From Salinicoccus hispanicus (GTDB taxonomy: Bacteria > Bacillota > Bacilli > Staphylococcales > Salinicoccaceae): a stretch of 64,000 nt of DNA. Position numbers and translations under genes: made by a program. The notes beneath the pieces are model-generated. The model saw nothing but the letters and a program-made list of their open reading frames with translations, had not been told where the DNA came from and did not search any database. Within the stretch, counting starts at the first letter, position 1. Every line of letters begins with the position of its first letter. Location: positions 434,001-498,000 of the forward strand of contig NZ_WUUK01000002.1 in the NCBI RefSeq assembly GCF_009831115.1, read 5' to 3'. This document shows, in pieces, positions 39,717-47,693 of this stretch.

Positions 39717-41033
39717 TTACAGTGATTGACTGTCCATTGAGGCGGATTGATGCTGGTTTTCTGCGTAGCGGATTGCCATCTCGACAGCGCTTTCGGCATC
39801 AATGTATCCCCACTCATTACCGAATACCGGCTCACCGGTCATCTGCAGGATGCTTTTGACATCATTCGGGCTCAGGTCAGGATTTGCTTCAAGCATCAGC
39901 GCAATGACTCCGGCACATACGGGGGTCGCCATCGAAGTGCCGGACATCTGGATATAGTCTTCATCAATGATTTGTTCTGCCAATTCTGTTTCCACTGCAG
40001 AACCGGGGGACAGTAGTGAAATGATGTTTGTGCCGGGTGCGTATATATCCGGTTTTACGAACTGGTCGATGGTCGGCCCGCGGCTGGAGAATTCAGCAAT
40101 CGCATCATCAGAGCGTTCGACTGTATCCTGGTCGTCTGATGCACCGACTGTGATGATGAAGGGATTGATGCCAGGGGTGCCGGTGGTTCCAGCAGCCGGT
40201 CCGCTATTTCCTGCGGCGGCACAGACGATCATGCCGCGGTGCCATGCTTCCTGTGCAGCCAGTGACAATGGATCCTCTCTGAATGACTCATAGGCCGGTC
40301 CGCCAAGGGAAAGGGAGAGAATACGAATATCGTACGTCTCTTTATTATCCAGACACCATTCGATGCCTCCGATGATGGTCGACAGCTTTCCATCCCCTGC
40401 ACCATCGAGCACTTTCACACCGACCACGGAGGACTCGGGCGCTGGTCCTTGATACGCTCCGTCGGAGGATGCACCGTTACCCGCTGCATCTCCGGCGCAA
40501 TGCGTCCCATGCCCATTGTCATCATAGGGTTCAGTCTCCCCATTGATCAGATCGCGGAAGGCAACAAGACGGTTTTCCGGTGTTGTCAGATCGGCATGAG
40601 GGTGGATCCCTGTATCAAGAACGGCGATTGTAACGCCCTTTCCGCTTAGGTTGTGTTTCTCTCTGATACCCCGAGCCCCGATCTGTGTATCCGTGATGTC
40701 CAGATAAGCTGAAACAGGCCGATCATAGTAGATCCGTTCAATGGCTTCATGATCCTTTACTTCCTTGATCTTTTCCGGTGTAAGCTGACCTTTTGTGCTG
40801 TTGATGATACGGATTTCCTGCTCCAGGTGGTTATGGGAATCAATGTTGCATTTTCTGAGCAGATCATCCTTTTCTTCTTCGCCGCAGCTGCGCCTGTATT
40901 TTATAATGACAGGAATTTCACTACTGCTTGCTGCCTGAAAAGTGCTTTTTCGACTGATGCGCAGCTGTTCGATCAGACCAGGGTCCAATCTGTTGCCACT
41001 TTCTTCGAACCAGATTCTTTTTCTACTGTCCAT
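39717..41033 (-). CDS. Subtilisin-like serine protease, intracellular AprX type
   Basis: 438 residues from ATG 41033, which has AAGGAGG 8 nt upstream; longer readings to 41120 are disfavoured. The S8 triad is complete: Asp in AVLDTGIHPHAD, His in GHGTHCAGD, Ser in SGTSMATPVCAG, plus oxyanion Asn in AAAGNSGP. The N-terminal 100 residues lack a signal peptide and resemble the AprX prodomain, so the enzyme is probably intracellular. Role likely in protein turnover. Single gene, convergent with the metallo-hydrolase. Confidence 0.88.
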   Translation of the reverse strand: MDSRKRIWFEESGNRLDPGLIEQLRISRKSTFQAASSSEIPVIIKYRRSCGEEEKDDLLRKCNIDSHNHLEQEIRIINSTKGQLTPEKIKEVKDHEAIERIYYDRPVSAYLDITDTQIGARGIREKHNLSGKGVTIAVLDTGIHPHADLTTPENRLVAFRDLINGETEPYDDNGHGTHCAGDAAGNGASSDGAYQGPAPESSVVGVKVLDGAGDGKLSTIIGGIEWCLDNKETYDIRILSLSLGGPAYESFREDPLSLAAQEAWHRGMIVCAAAGNSGPAAGTTGTPGINPFIITVGASDDQDTVERSDDAIAEFSSRGPTIDQFVKPDIYAPGTNIISLLSPGSAVETELAEQIIDEDYIQMSGTSMATPVCAGVIALMLEANPDLSPNDVKSILQMTGEPVFGNEWGYIDAESAVEMAIRYAENQHQSASMDSQSL

Positions 41034-41239
41034 TCTCTTCTCCTCCTTACTTCTCCAGCGACTGCCAAAAAATCTCATCATCCTTATAAAGCGTTTTTCT
41101 TCTACTTGGATTATTTCCATACTATAATTATTTAAACATTCTAGAATCTATTCAACCCTGGAATAATGATTAACTTCCTTTAGAACGTGGTAAATGTATT
41201 ACATGCAAGATGAATGCAAACCAGAAGGAGGCATTATTG

Positions 41240-41665
41240 ATGAAAGTCAACGAGATTATGACGACTGAAGTCGAAACATGCGGACCTGAAACGACAATCC
41301 AGGAAGTGGCATCCAAAATGATGGAACTGGATGTCGGTTCCATTCCTGTCACAGAGGATGGCAACTTGAGAGGCATCATCACAGACCGGGATCTGGTCAT
41401 CCGGGGCATTGCCGCCCAATTTTCACTCGACACGCCAGTAAATCGCATCCTGTCCTCCGACAATGTAACAGGAACACCGGATATGGATGTGGAAGAAGCA
41501 GCAAATATCATGGCACAACAGCAGATTCGCCGTCTGCCAATTATCGAAGACAACAGAGTCGTAGGGATTGTCTCCCTTGGTGACGTGGCAGTGGACGAGG
41601 AAGACCCAGAGGACTCCGAAGTAGCACTAGAGGAAATTTCCAAACCAGCAGAACCGGACAAATAG
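41240..41665 (+). CDS. Tandem CBS-domain protein
   Basis: 141 residues from ATG 41240 (AGAAGGAGG 8 nt upstream; an in-frame reading from 41210 includes that site and is rejected). Two CBS motifs: residues 5-60 (IMTTEVETCGPETTIQEVA to GIITDRDLVIRG) and 70-125 (NVTGTPDMDVEEAANIM to VGIVSLGDVAV). An acidic tail follows (DEEDPEDSEVALEE). Stand-alone CBS pairs bind adenosine nucleotides; similar proteins such as YhcV are stress-linked. Flanked by a bidirectional terminator. Confidence 0.88.
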   Translation: MKVNEIMTTEVETCGPETTIQEVASKMMELDVGSIPVTEDGNLRGIITDRDLVIRGIAAQFSLDTPVNRILSSDNVTGTPDMDVEEAANIMAQQQIRRLPIIEDNRVVGIVSLGDVAVDEEDPEDSEVALEEISKPAEPDK

Positions 41666-41674
41666 AATAAATAA

Positions 41675-41710
41675 ATACCAGGCCAAGGATTTCCTTGGCC
41701 TGGTATTTAT
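41675..41710. terminator. Bidirectional terminator
   Basis: AATACCAGGCCAAGGA/TCCTTGGCCTGGTATT, nearly perfect 16-bp stem with a 2-nt loop and T-rich flanks on both strands. Confidence 0.88.
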
Positions 41711-41727
41711 TTTGCGCAAAATCCAGT

Positions 41728-42621
41728 TTATTTCTCATTGTACCAGCTTGGAATCACTGTATTCAGATCATCATACCAATCCAGAATTCCTTCTGCCTGA
41801 TCTCTGAACACCTGAATCTGTGCTTCACCGAACTGGACACCCCAAGGTAGTGAAGAAAGTGTATTGGTGCAGATATATAGTAGAAGCAGCTGCCAGAAAT
41901 CATGTGGGATTTTACCATCAAAGTAGCCGTCCACCCGCCCCGCAGCAAAGCGTGGGCTTTGGGCCGCACACCAGACAATTCTATTGAACTCCTCCCATGG
42001 CTCGCCAATGTCATGGCGATTGAAGTCGATGATATGCAGGTTCAGATCATCGCCAATGATCATGTTGCCGCAATGGTAGTCCCCGTGGTGGGGCACTTGT
42101 GTCCTGTCATTCAAAAGATGACGATGGTCTTCTATGTATTCAATAAACAGATGCCCCTTCTCATATTTATATTCACATTGTTCATATATCCTTATTTTAT
42201 TATCGATTTTCCGGTTGAACTTCTCTCTCCAGTCCGTTGTAAACTGGACAGTCGGTAGCGCGTGAATTCCTTTAAGATACTCTCCAGCCTCAAATCCCAG
42301 TTTATACTGCTGCTCACCAGTGAGGTTGGGCAGCACTTCAGAAGCTTCCTCACCCTCAATCCATTCAAGCAATATGTAGTACCGATCATCCAGTGCCCCA
42401 TGTTCCACCGGTTTCTGAACCGGAACACCAGCCATTTCACATTTCAAGATCAATTCATATTCTGCTATTTTCTGATTCTCTTTTTCTATTTTGTCTAAGC
42501 GAAGTAGAAATTTCTTGCCTTCTTCATCCGTCAAAATGTACTTATCGTCACTCGACCAGCCCTTATCCAGTTTATCGATGGAAGCAATATTGAGATGGGT
42601 GAAACGGTCTTTTATGTTCAT
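41728..42621 (-). CDS. Aminoglycoside phosphotransferase (APH)-fold kinase
   Basis: 297 residues. The APH/choline-kinase catalytic loop HHGDYHCGNMII and the metal-binding IIDFNRHDIGEPWEE are intact; an N-lobe Lys fits in KKFLLRLDKIEK. Chromosomal homologues of this group are mostly of unknown small-molecule specificity; aminoglycoside resistance should not be assumed. Single gene. The 254 bp upstream (42622-42875) are AT-rich with no gene I can support. Confidence 0.8.
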   Translation of the reverse strand: MNIKDRFTHLNIASIDKLDKGWSSDDKYILTDEEGKKFLLRLDKIEKENQKIAEYELILKCEMAGVPVQKPVEHGALDDRYYILLEWIEGEEASEVLPNLTGEQQYKLGFEAGEYLKGIHALPTVQFTTDWREKFNRKIDNKIRIYEQCEYKYEKGHLFIEYIEDHRHLLNDRTQVPHHGDYHCGNMIIGDDLNLHIIDFNRHDIGEPWEEFNRIVWCAAQSPRFAAGRVDGYFDGKIPHDFWQLLLLYICTNTLSSLPWGVQFGEAQIQVFRDQAEGILDWYDDLNTVIPSWYNEK

Positions 42622-42875
42622 TGTTCAACCTCCTCGTAAATTGTAGAGTACCTTTTAAAAATATTATAAATGAGTATAACATAGAGCATTTTTGATGATA
42701 TGCATTATTCAATCGATGAAAATATAAGTGATAGTTCGTATACAAATATAACAAGGTTATTTATTTTCTAGATTATGTAATATATAGACGTAATTTATTG
42801 TATACTTAAGTTTATAGAATAATCAGAAAATAATCAGTCATCGGGTGCATGAGAAGTTGAATCAGCATACTGGAG

Positions 42876-43439
42876 GTGACATGTATAAAGAACTATTATC
42901 TCGAATCAAAAGTCACTATGTATTCGAATGGTCGGGCGGATGAGACGTTGACAAGGGAATGGTTCTGTTGGGAGGAAGGCGAGCTCCACACGCGTAAAGA
43001 GATAGAACGTGCGGGAGCACCTACACAGTATATAACCGGAAATGATCAGGACGCCATCATCTATATGGAAGGTGAGGATATGGCGATACGGAGTGAAAGT
43101 CTCGTGCAGGGCACCAGCCTCCCTGCTTCATCAGAAGTGGTGAAGCAGAAGATTGAGCGGTACAAGAGATCACATAATTCTGCACGGGCGGGGATGGAAG
43201 ATGTAAACGACAGGAGAGGGCATCGTCTGACCTTCACGCCGAAGCGGGAGACGGCAAATAGCGGTACGAAAGTGGATCTCTGGATCGACTCGGAGCATTG
43301 GCTGGTTCTGAAGGAAGTAATGAACCAGAAAGGGCTGCGGATGGTATATGAAGTTGTCACGTTCATTGACGGAATCGAGCCATCGATGGATCTGTTCCAC
43401 CTGGAACTGCCGGAAGGTGTGGAGATCGTCGATCAGTAG
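42876..43439 (+). CDS. LolA/RseB-like domain protein lacking a signal peptide
   Basis: 187 residues. The C-terminal half (LTFTPKRETANSGTKVDLWID to WLVLKEVMNQKG) resembles the beta-rich half-barrel of LolA/RseB-like lipoproteins of Bacillota. Those proteins normally begin with a lipoprotein signal, absent here. The start is awkward: GGAGGTGA, a perfect ribosome site, contains the GTG at 42876, and the ATG next to it is in a frame that stops after 20 codons; an in-frame TGA lies 18 bp upstream. The gene may therefore be 5'-truncated or may use a non-standard start. No partner gene adjacent. Confidence 0.5.
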   Translation: MTCIKNYYLESKVTMYSNGRADETLTREWFCWEEGELHTRKEIERAGAPTQYITGNDQDAIIYMEGEDMAIRSESLVQGTSLPASSEVVKQKIERYKRSHNSARAGMEDVNDRRGHRLTFTPKRETANSGTKVDLWIDSEHWLVLKEVMNQKGLRMVYEVVTFIDGIEPSMDLFHLELPEGVEIVDQ

Positions 43440-43632
43440 AGCGATGCAAAATAAAGATAGGCTTTTATACAGTATATTTTTGGGGTTTATACTTGAGCTT
43501 CTGTAAAGTATGAAGCTATTACAGATGTTATATCTCACAGTTCATTGGCTGGACTTTTAGTACGTCTTTTGATGTCGCCCACCATGACTTTACTTTAAAA
43601 ATGAAAAATGTTATGTTAATTGTGTTAATAAT

Positions 43633-43798
43633 TATAACCTACGAAAACACTATTTAATTTTTATCATTTTTTTTGTAGTTTCAACTTTTGTGACTGTGGA
43701 ATGTTTAGTTTATAAGGAGGTTGATACTATGATTCAAATTATTCTTGGATTGGTAGTTAACGCTCTTTATGATCATCTAAAGGTTTTCGTAGGTTATA
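43633..43798. repeat. Long-range inverted repeat bracketing the small peptide gene
   Basis: TATAACCTACGAAAAC at 43633-43648 is the exact reverse complement of GTTTTCGTAGGTTATA at 43783-43798. The first arm is in the untranslated leader and the second in the last codons of the 26-residue ORF, so the mRNA could fold end to end through a 16-bp helix. Between 43440 and 43632 I see no gene. Confidence 0.85.
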
Positions 43799-43809
43799 TA
43801 TATACATAG
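43729..43809 (+). CDS. 26-residue hydrophobic peptide, candidate type I toxin
   Basis: ATG preceded by AAGGAGG with ideal spacing. The peptide begins MIQIILGLVVNALYDHLKVF and ends GYIYT: one short membrane-spanning segment. Size, the GLVVNALYDHL core and the isolated setting recall Fst/PepA1-type membrane toxins of Gram-positive type I toxin-antitoxin systems. The leader and 3' coding end are complementary over 16 bp, and a strong terminator follows at once; both are known features of translationally locked toxin mRNAs. No antisense RNA promoter could be identified with certainty. It lacks the charged C-terminus of Fst, so the assignment is inference. Confidence 0.6.
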   Translation: MIQIILGLVVNALYDHLKVFVGYIYT

Positions 43810-43819
43810 TATTTAATAG

Positions 43820-43868
43820 AAAAAGACTTTTAAAGGTTCTTTGCAGAATTCTTTAAAAGTCTTTTTTT
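43820..43868 (+). terminator. Terminator of the small peptide gene
   Basis: 16-bp stem AAAAAGACTTTTAAAG/CTTTAAAAGTCTTTTT with a 15-nt loop, ending in a T-run. Nearly symmetric, so it could also stop a transcript from the other side. Confidence 0.85.
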
Positions 43869-43921
43869 ACTAAAATTAAGCTACTGTCGTTCGTATATTA
43901 ATCAAAATCGGAGGATCCACT

Positions 43922-44662
43922 ATGACCCAACCTGATTTCAATATATCCAACGAAAGCATTGTACGGAATGCCATCCAGGAGATGATCATGAACCATGAAC
44001 TGGAACCGGGTGACAAGCTGCCGAGCGAAAATGAACTGGCTGATTCTTTTAATATGAAGCGGATTGCCGTTAGGAATGCACTGCTTCAGCTGGAGAAGAT
44101 GGGGCTCCTCGACAGTCGGCAGGGCATCGGCCGTTTTGTGAAGGAAAAGATGCCGGTCATTGAACTGGATATGACGGGGAAGCGCAGCTTCTCTGATAAG
44201 ATGCATGAGCAGGGGGTCCCTTATGAAAGCCGGGTGATTTTTGCAGATTATGCGAGTGATAAGGAACAGGAGAAACACCGTACTGAACTTGGTGTCGGTG
44301 GGGAGGTCGACATATTCAAGGTTGCACGGCTGCGTATCGTTAACCACGTGCCTTGTGCCATCCATATTTCCTTCATCCGTGAGGACGCGGTGCCGGATAT
44401 CAGCAGGGAGGTGGATCAGTTGTCCTCCATTTTCAACTACTACAATCACAAAGGGTATCGCAATCTGACATCGGGTGGTACGCAGATCCATACGACATTT
44501 CCAACTCTCAATGAGCAACGGCAGCTCGAGTGTCATGAACTGGTGCCGCTGATTGTCTATGAATCACATACGTCCGATGTCGATAAAAATCTAAAACTGG
44601 AACAGACACGCATCCTTTACCGGAGTGACCTGTTCAAGCACTCCCTCGGTTCTGTGAACTGA
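43922..44662 (+). CDS. phnF: GntR/UTRA regulator of the phosphonate locus (PhnF-like)
   Basis: 246 residues. N-terminal GntR winged helix (LPSENELADSFNMKRIAVRNALLQLE) and C-terminal UTRA domain, the PhnF layout. Encoded just upstream of phnG on the same strand but cut off from it by a strong terminator, so it is its own transcription unit. Expected to control phnG-to-PHP expression in response to a phosphonate or phosphoribosyl intermediate. ATG follows GGAGGA. Confidence 0.85.
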   Translation: MTQPDFNISNESIVRNAIQEMIMNHELEPGDKLPSENELADSFNMKRIAVRNALLQLEKMGLLDSRQGIGRFVKEKMPVIELDMTGKRSFSDKMHEQGVPYESRVIFADYASDKEQEKHRTELGVGGEVDIFKVARLRIVNHVPCAIHISFIREDAVPDISREVDQLSSIFNYYNHKGYRNLTSGGTQIHTTFPTLNEQRQLECHELVPLIVYESHTSDVDKNLKLEQTRILYRSDLFKHSLGSVN

Positions 44663-44665
44663 TCT

Positions 44666-44700
44666 AAGAAGATGACTTCAAGGTCATCTTCTTTTTTATT
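44666..44700 (+). terminator. Terminator of phnF
   Basis: Perfect 11-bp stem AAGAAGATGAC/GTCATCTTCTT with a 6-nt loop and T-run. Confidence 0.9.
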
Positions 44701-44791
44701 CATAAAACACATCCTCTCTTAACAAAGTTTACGCATTCTTAAAATTCACCAGCTTGGCAACAAGTTAGGATGTAGTTATGGAGGGATGACA

Positions 44792-45211
44792 ATGGAAAGA
44801 AAACGCTGGACGTCTTTATTCATCAAACATGGAGAAAACGAAGCAATTGAGTTTTTCAATACATATGAAACCCGAGTCGATTTCGATATCATTTCCGAAC
44901 CGGCTGAAGGGCTGACGATGATCAAGGTCAGGGAGCATGCAGAGAACAGCCTGTTCTACATCGGCGAGATGCTCGTGACGGAAACGAAGATCAGGCAGGG
45001 GCAGACGGTCGGACTCGGTGTCGTGAAGGGTTCGCATGCAAAATTGAGTGAAGCACTGAGCTTCATCGACCTGTGTTTCAAACTTGAAGTGCTAAAGGAG
45101 GAGCTGGTCGACATTCTGGCTGAACTGGAATTGAAGGAAGCTGAATTTATAAAAAGCAGGACAAACGAAATTCTCAAGACTAAAGTCGATTTCGACATGA
45201 TGGCGGAATAG
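44792..45211 (+). CDS. phnG: C-P lyase subunit PhnG
   Basis: 139 residues from ATG 44792 (GGAGGG 6 nt upstream; ATG 44786 abuts the site). PhnG with PhnI makes the ribose-1-phosphonate 5-triphosphate synthase step of phosphonate breakdown, displacing adenine from ATP. Family features seen are GLTMIKVRE and GLGVVKGSHAKLSEALSFID, matching the conserved G-x-A core. First gene of the catalytic operon, 11 bp before phnH. The 90-bp leader contains TTAACA and TAAAAT elements but no confident promoter. Confidence 0.9.
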   Translation: MERKRWTSLFIKHGENEAIEFFNTYETRVDFDIISEPAEGLTMIKVREHAENSLFYIGEMLVTETKIRQGQTVGLGVVKGSHAKLSEALSFIDLCFKLEVLKEELVDILAELELKEAEFIKSRTNEILKTKVDFDMMAE

Positions 45212-45222
45212 GAGGTAATTCT

Positions 45223-45783
45223 GTGACAACGATGATACATGAAACGCAGCAGCATTACAGAAAGCTGATTGATCTCTTTTCAAGACCCGGTGAAGTGGGA
45301 GCGGGCCGGATGGAAATGCCGAATTTTACGCGGTTTTCAGATGCAGTCCTGGCAACGGTAATGACGCTTTTAGATAACGAGATATGCTTCGCGACTACAG
45401 CGCAGGGTGACCGTGAGGAGTTCATGACACTGACCGGTGCAAAATGTACGGAAGATTACAGCGTGGCGGATTTTATTGTCATGAAGGAAAGTGATCTGAC
45501 CGAAGAGATGATGGAGACAATCAAAGCGGGTACACTGGCTTCTCCTGAAAAGTCTGCAACTCTGATCATCGAAGTGGCTTCAATCGGAAGCGGATATTCA
45601 TATCGCCTTCAGGGTCCCGGCATAAAGACGGTCAATGAAGTTGCCATGAGTCTCGATCCGAAGTGGATGGCAATCCGTGACACGCGATGCATCGAGTTCC
45701 CGATCGGCATCGATCTGATTCTGATCGACCGTGATAATCATATGACAGTCATACCGAGAACGACTTCAGTGGAGGTGGTCTAG
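45223..45783 (+). CDS. phnH: C-P lyase subunit PhnH
   Basis: 186 residues, GTG start with AGGAGG 7 nt upstream. PhnH is a PLP-transferase-fold, non-enzymatic subunit of the core complex. Typical features are FSRPGEVGAG near the N-terminus, LLDNEICFAT, and GPGIKTVNEVAM and FPIGIDLILID near the C-terminus. Its stop abuts the phnI start, so the genes are translationally coupled. Confidence 0.92.
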   Translation: MTTMIHETQQHYRKLIDLFSRPGEVGAGRMEMPNFTRFSDAVLATVMTLLDNEICFATTAQGDREEFMTLTGAKCTEDYSVADFIVMKESDLTEEMMETIKAGTLASPEKSATLIIEVASIGSGYSYRLQGPGIKTVNEVAMSLDPKWMAIRDTRCIEFPIGIDLILIDRDNHMTVIPRTTSVEVV

Positions 45784-46854
45784 ATGGGTTATGTTGCAGT
45801 GAAAGGTGGCACGAAGGCCATTCAGGCATCGGTCCGCATGTACAAGGACAAGCAGCATGCGAAAGGGTTTGAAATTGAGGTTGCCCATATCAAGGCGAAC
45901 ATGAACCAGCTGATCAATCAGATCATGTCGGAGGCAAGTCTATATGACCGCGATCTCGCAGCCCTGTCGATCCTGCAGGCGGAAGGCAACATGGAGGAGG
46001 CGGTATTTCTGCTTCGTGCACACCGTTCTACATTGCCGAGGCTCTATTATTCGACAGTGACTAATACGCGTGACATGTTTGTCGAGCGCCGGGTGTCGGC
46101 GAGTTTCAAGGACATTCCGGGCGGACAGATCCTCGGTGCTTCCCCGGACTTCACTCATCGTCTGCTGGATGACGACCAGTCATTTACCGGCATGCATGAT
46201 GAAGCGGTGGAAGCATCATACACCTACTCACTCGATGCACTGCCGAAGGTCATCGACTACCTGGAGCAGGAAGGTCTATTTACCAAAAAGCCGGAAGATG
46301 ACAATGAACCGGATGATATCACGAAACAGACGATTGAATTCCCGAGCTCGAGAAGTGAACGGCTGCAGTCGCTGACACGCGGTCAGACGGGGGCCGTCAC
46401 TTCACTCGGCTATGCTGAAATACGCGGGTACGGTTACTCTTCGCATCCAAATATCGGAGAAGTGCGTGTCGGCCAGCAGCCGATGCATATCGATCCGTAC
46501 GATACGGGTGATGCGTACTATATCGGTGATATCGAGCTGACGGAAGTGGAAGCATTCATGCCTGCCGATGAAGACGAAATGGATGATACGGGCAGTACGG
46601 AGAAAACGTTCAAGATCGGCTACGGGCTGACATTCGGTCAGAACGAGACGAAGGCGATCGCCATGAGTGTTCTCGACTACAGTCTGGAGCATCCGGTCGG
46701 GAATGCTGCAACAAGTGATGATGAATTTGTATTACTGCATATCGACAGTGTGGAATCCACAGGGTTCATTTCACACCTGAAGCTGCCGCACTATGTCACA
46801 TTCCAGTCTGTACTCGATCGGGTACGCCAGACGAAGGGAGGGGACGGACAATGA
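45784..46854 (+). CDS. phnI: C-P lyase subunit PhnI
   Basis: 356 residues, standard length. PhnI is the nucleosidase that, with PhnGHL, forms alpha-D-ribose 1-methylphosphonate 5-triphosphate from ATP and phosphonate. It begins GYVAVKGGTKAI and has RVSASFKDIPGGQILGASPDFTHRLLD and the C-terminal FGQNETKAIAMSVLDYSLEHP segment expected for the family. Start directly follows the phnH stop; 4-bp overlap with phnJ. Confidence 0.93.
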   Translation: MGYVAVKGGTKAIQASVRMYKDKQHAKGFEIEVAHIKANMNQLINQIMSEASLYDRDLAALSILQAEGNMEEAVFLLRAHRSTLPRLYYSTVTNTRDMFVERRVSASFKDIPGGQILGASPDFTHRLLDDDQSFTGMHDEAVEASYTYSLDALPKVIDYLEQEGLFTKKPEDDNEPDDITKQTIEFPSSRSERLQSLTRGQTGAVTSLGYAEIRGYGYSSHPNIGEVRVGQQPMHIDPYDTGDAYYIGDIELTEVEAFMPADEDEMDDTGSTEKTFKIGYGLTFGQNETKAIAMSVLDYSLEHPVGNAATSDDEFVLLHIDSVESTGFISHLKLPHYVTFQSVLDRVRQTKGGDGQ

Positions 46855-47693
46855 GACAGAATTACGCATTTCTCGATGAGAATTCGAAAAAGGAAATCAG
46901 AAGAAAAACACTGAAGGCCATCTCAATACCAGGTTATCAGGTACCGTTCGCTTCAAGGGAACTGCCCATCGCCAGAGGTTGGGGGACAGGGGGCTTGCAG
47001 CTGACACTGTCCCTGATCGGACAGGCGGATATACTGAAGGTCATCGACCAGGGATCTGACGAATCGGTCAACGCAGTCAATATCAGACGCCTGATCCAGG
47101 ATACGACTGGCGTTACGGATACCATCCATACGGATGAGGCGACGCTGATCCAGTCGAGGCACCGGATACCGGAAGTGCCACTGAAACCGTATCAGATCCT
47201 GGTGCTGCAAGTGCCGCTTCCGGAGCCACTGCGTCCGGTCGAGCCTTCAGAGCGGATCACCAAGCAGCTCCATGCGGACAAGGAATACAGTGGTGCCTGG
47301 CTGAGACTTTTCGAACAGATCATGCGCTACGGCTCCATTACGGATGATGCGGACTACCCGGTGCTTGTGGGCGGCCGCTATGTCATGGCACCGAGTCCCA
47401 TCCCGAGGTTCGACAATCCGAAACTCGAGGGCAATGATGGGTTGATCCTGCTTGGTGCCGGACGTGAAAAGAAGATCTACGCGGTCCCGCCCTATACGAC
47501 AGTCACCTCCCTTGCATTCCTGGACCATCCATTCGAAGTGGAGTCATTCGATGATGTGACCTGCCGTGAGTCCGGACTGACGGGCGTCTACATGGATGAG
47601 CTGATCGATGAAACGACAGGAGAGACGTACTACATGACGAACGACACAAGCTATATGATCGAAGAAATGAACAAGGAAGGATCTGTGAAATGA
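46851..47693 (+). CDS. phnJ: PhnJ-like C-P lyase subunit with altered iron-sulfur motif
   Basis: 280 residues, collinear with E. coli PhnJ over its whole length (IPGYQVPFASRELPIARGWG; the glycine-radical region GWGTGGLQLT; PSPIPRFDNPK; GAGREKKIYAVPP). PhnJ is the radical-SAM enzyme that breaks the carbon-phosphorus bond. Its hallmark is CX2CX21CX5C. Here the spacing is kept but the residues are Cys238, Ser241, Thr263 and Met269, and Cys238 is the only cysteine in the protein. I find no frameshift. As written it cannot ligate a [4Fe-4S] cluster in the known way. It may be inactive, mechanistically different, or helped by the cysteine-rich neighbour PhnK. Coupled to phnI and phnK by 4-bp overlaps. 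Confidence 0.9.
   Translation: MRQNYAFLDENSKKEIRRKTLKAISIPGYQVPFASRELPIARGWGTGGLQLTLSLIGQADILKVIDQGSDESVNAVNIRRLIQDTTGVTDTIHTDEATLIQSRHRIPEVPLKPYQILVLQVPLPEPLRPVEPSERITKQLHADKEYSGAWLRLFEQIMRYGSITDDADYPVLVGGRYVMAPSPIPRFDNPKLEGNDGLILLGAGREKKIYAVPPYTTVTSLAFLDHPFEVESFDDVTCRESGLTGVYMDELIDETTGETYYMTNDTSYMIEEMNKEGSVK

Noticed and set aside
41728-42621. Aminoglycoside resistance gene
   Set aside because: It has the APH fold only; chromosomal, no mobile context, and the family is broad.
46851-47693. Frameshift as the cause of missing PhnJ cysteines
   Set aside because: Flanking residues align without gaps on both sides and the CX2CX21CX5C spacing is exactly kept, so substitution rather than frame change is indicated.
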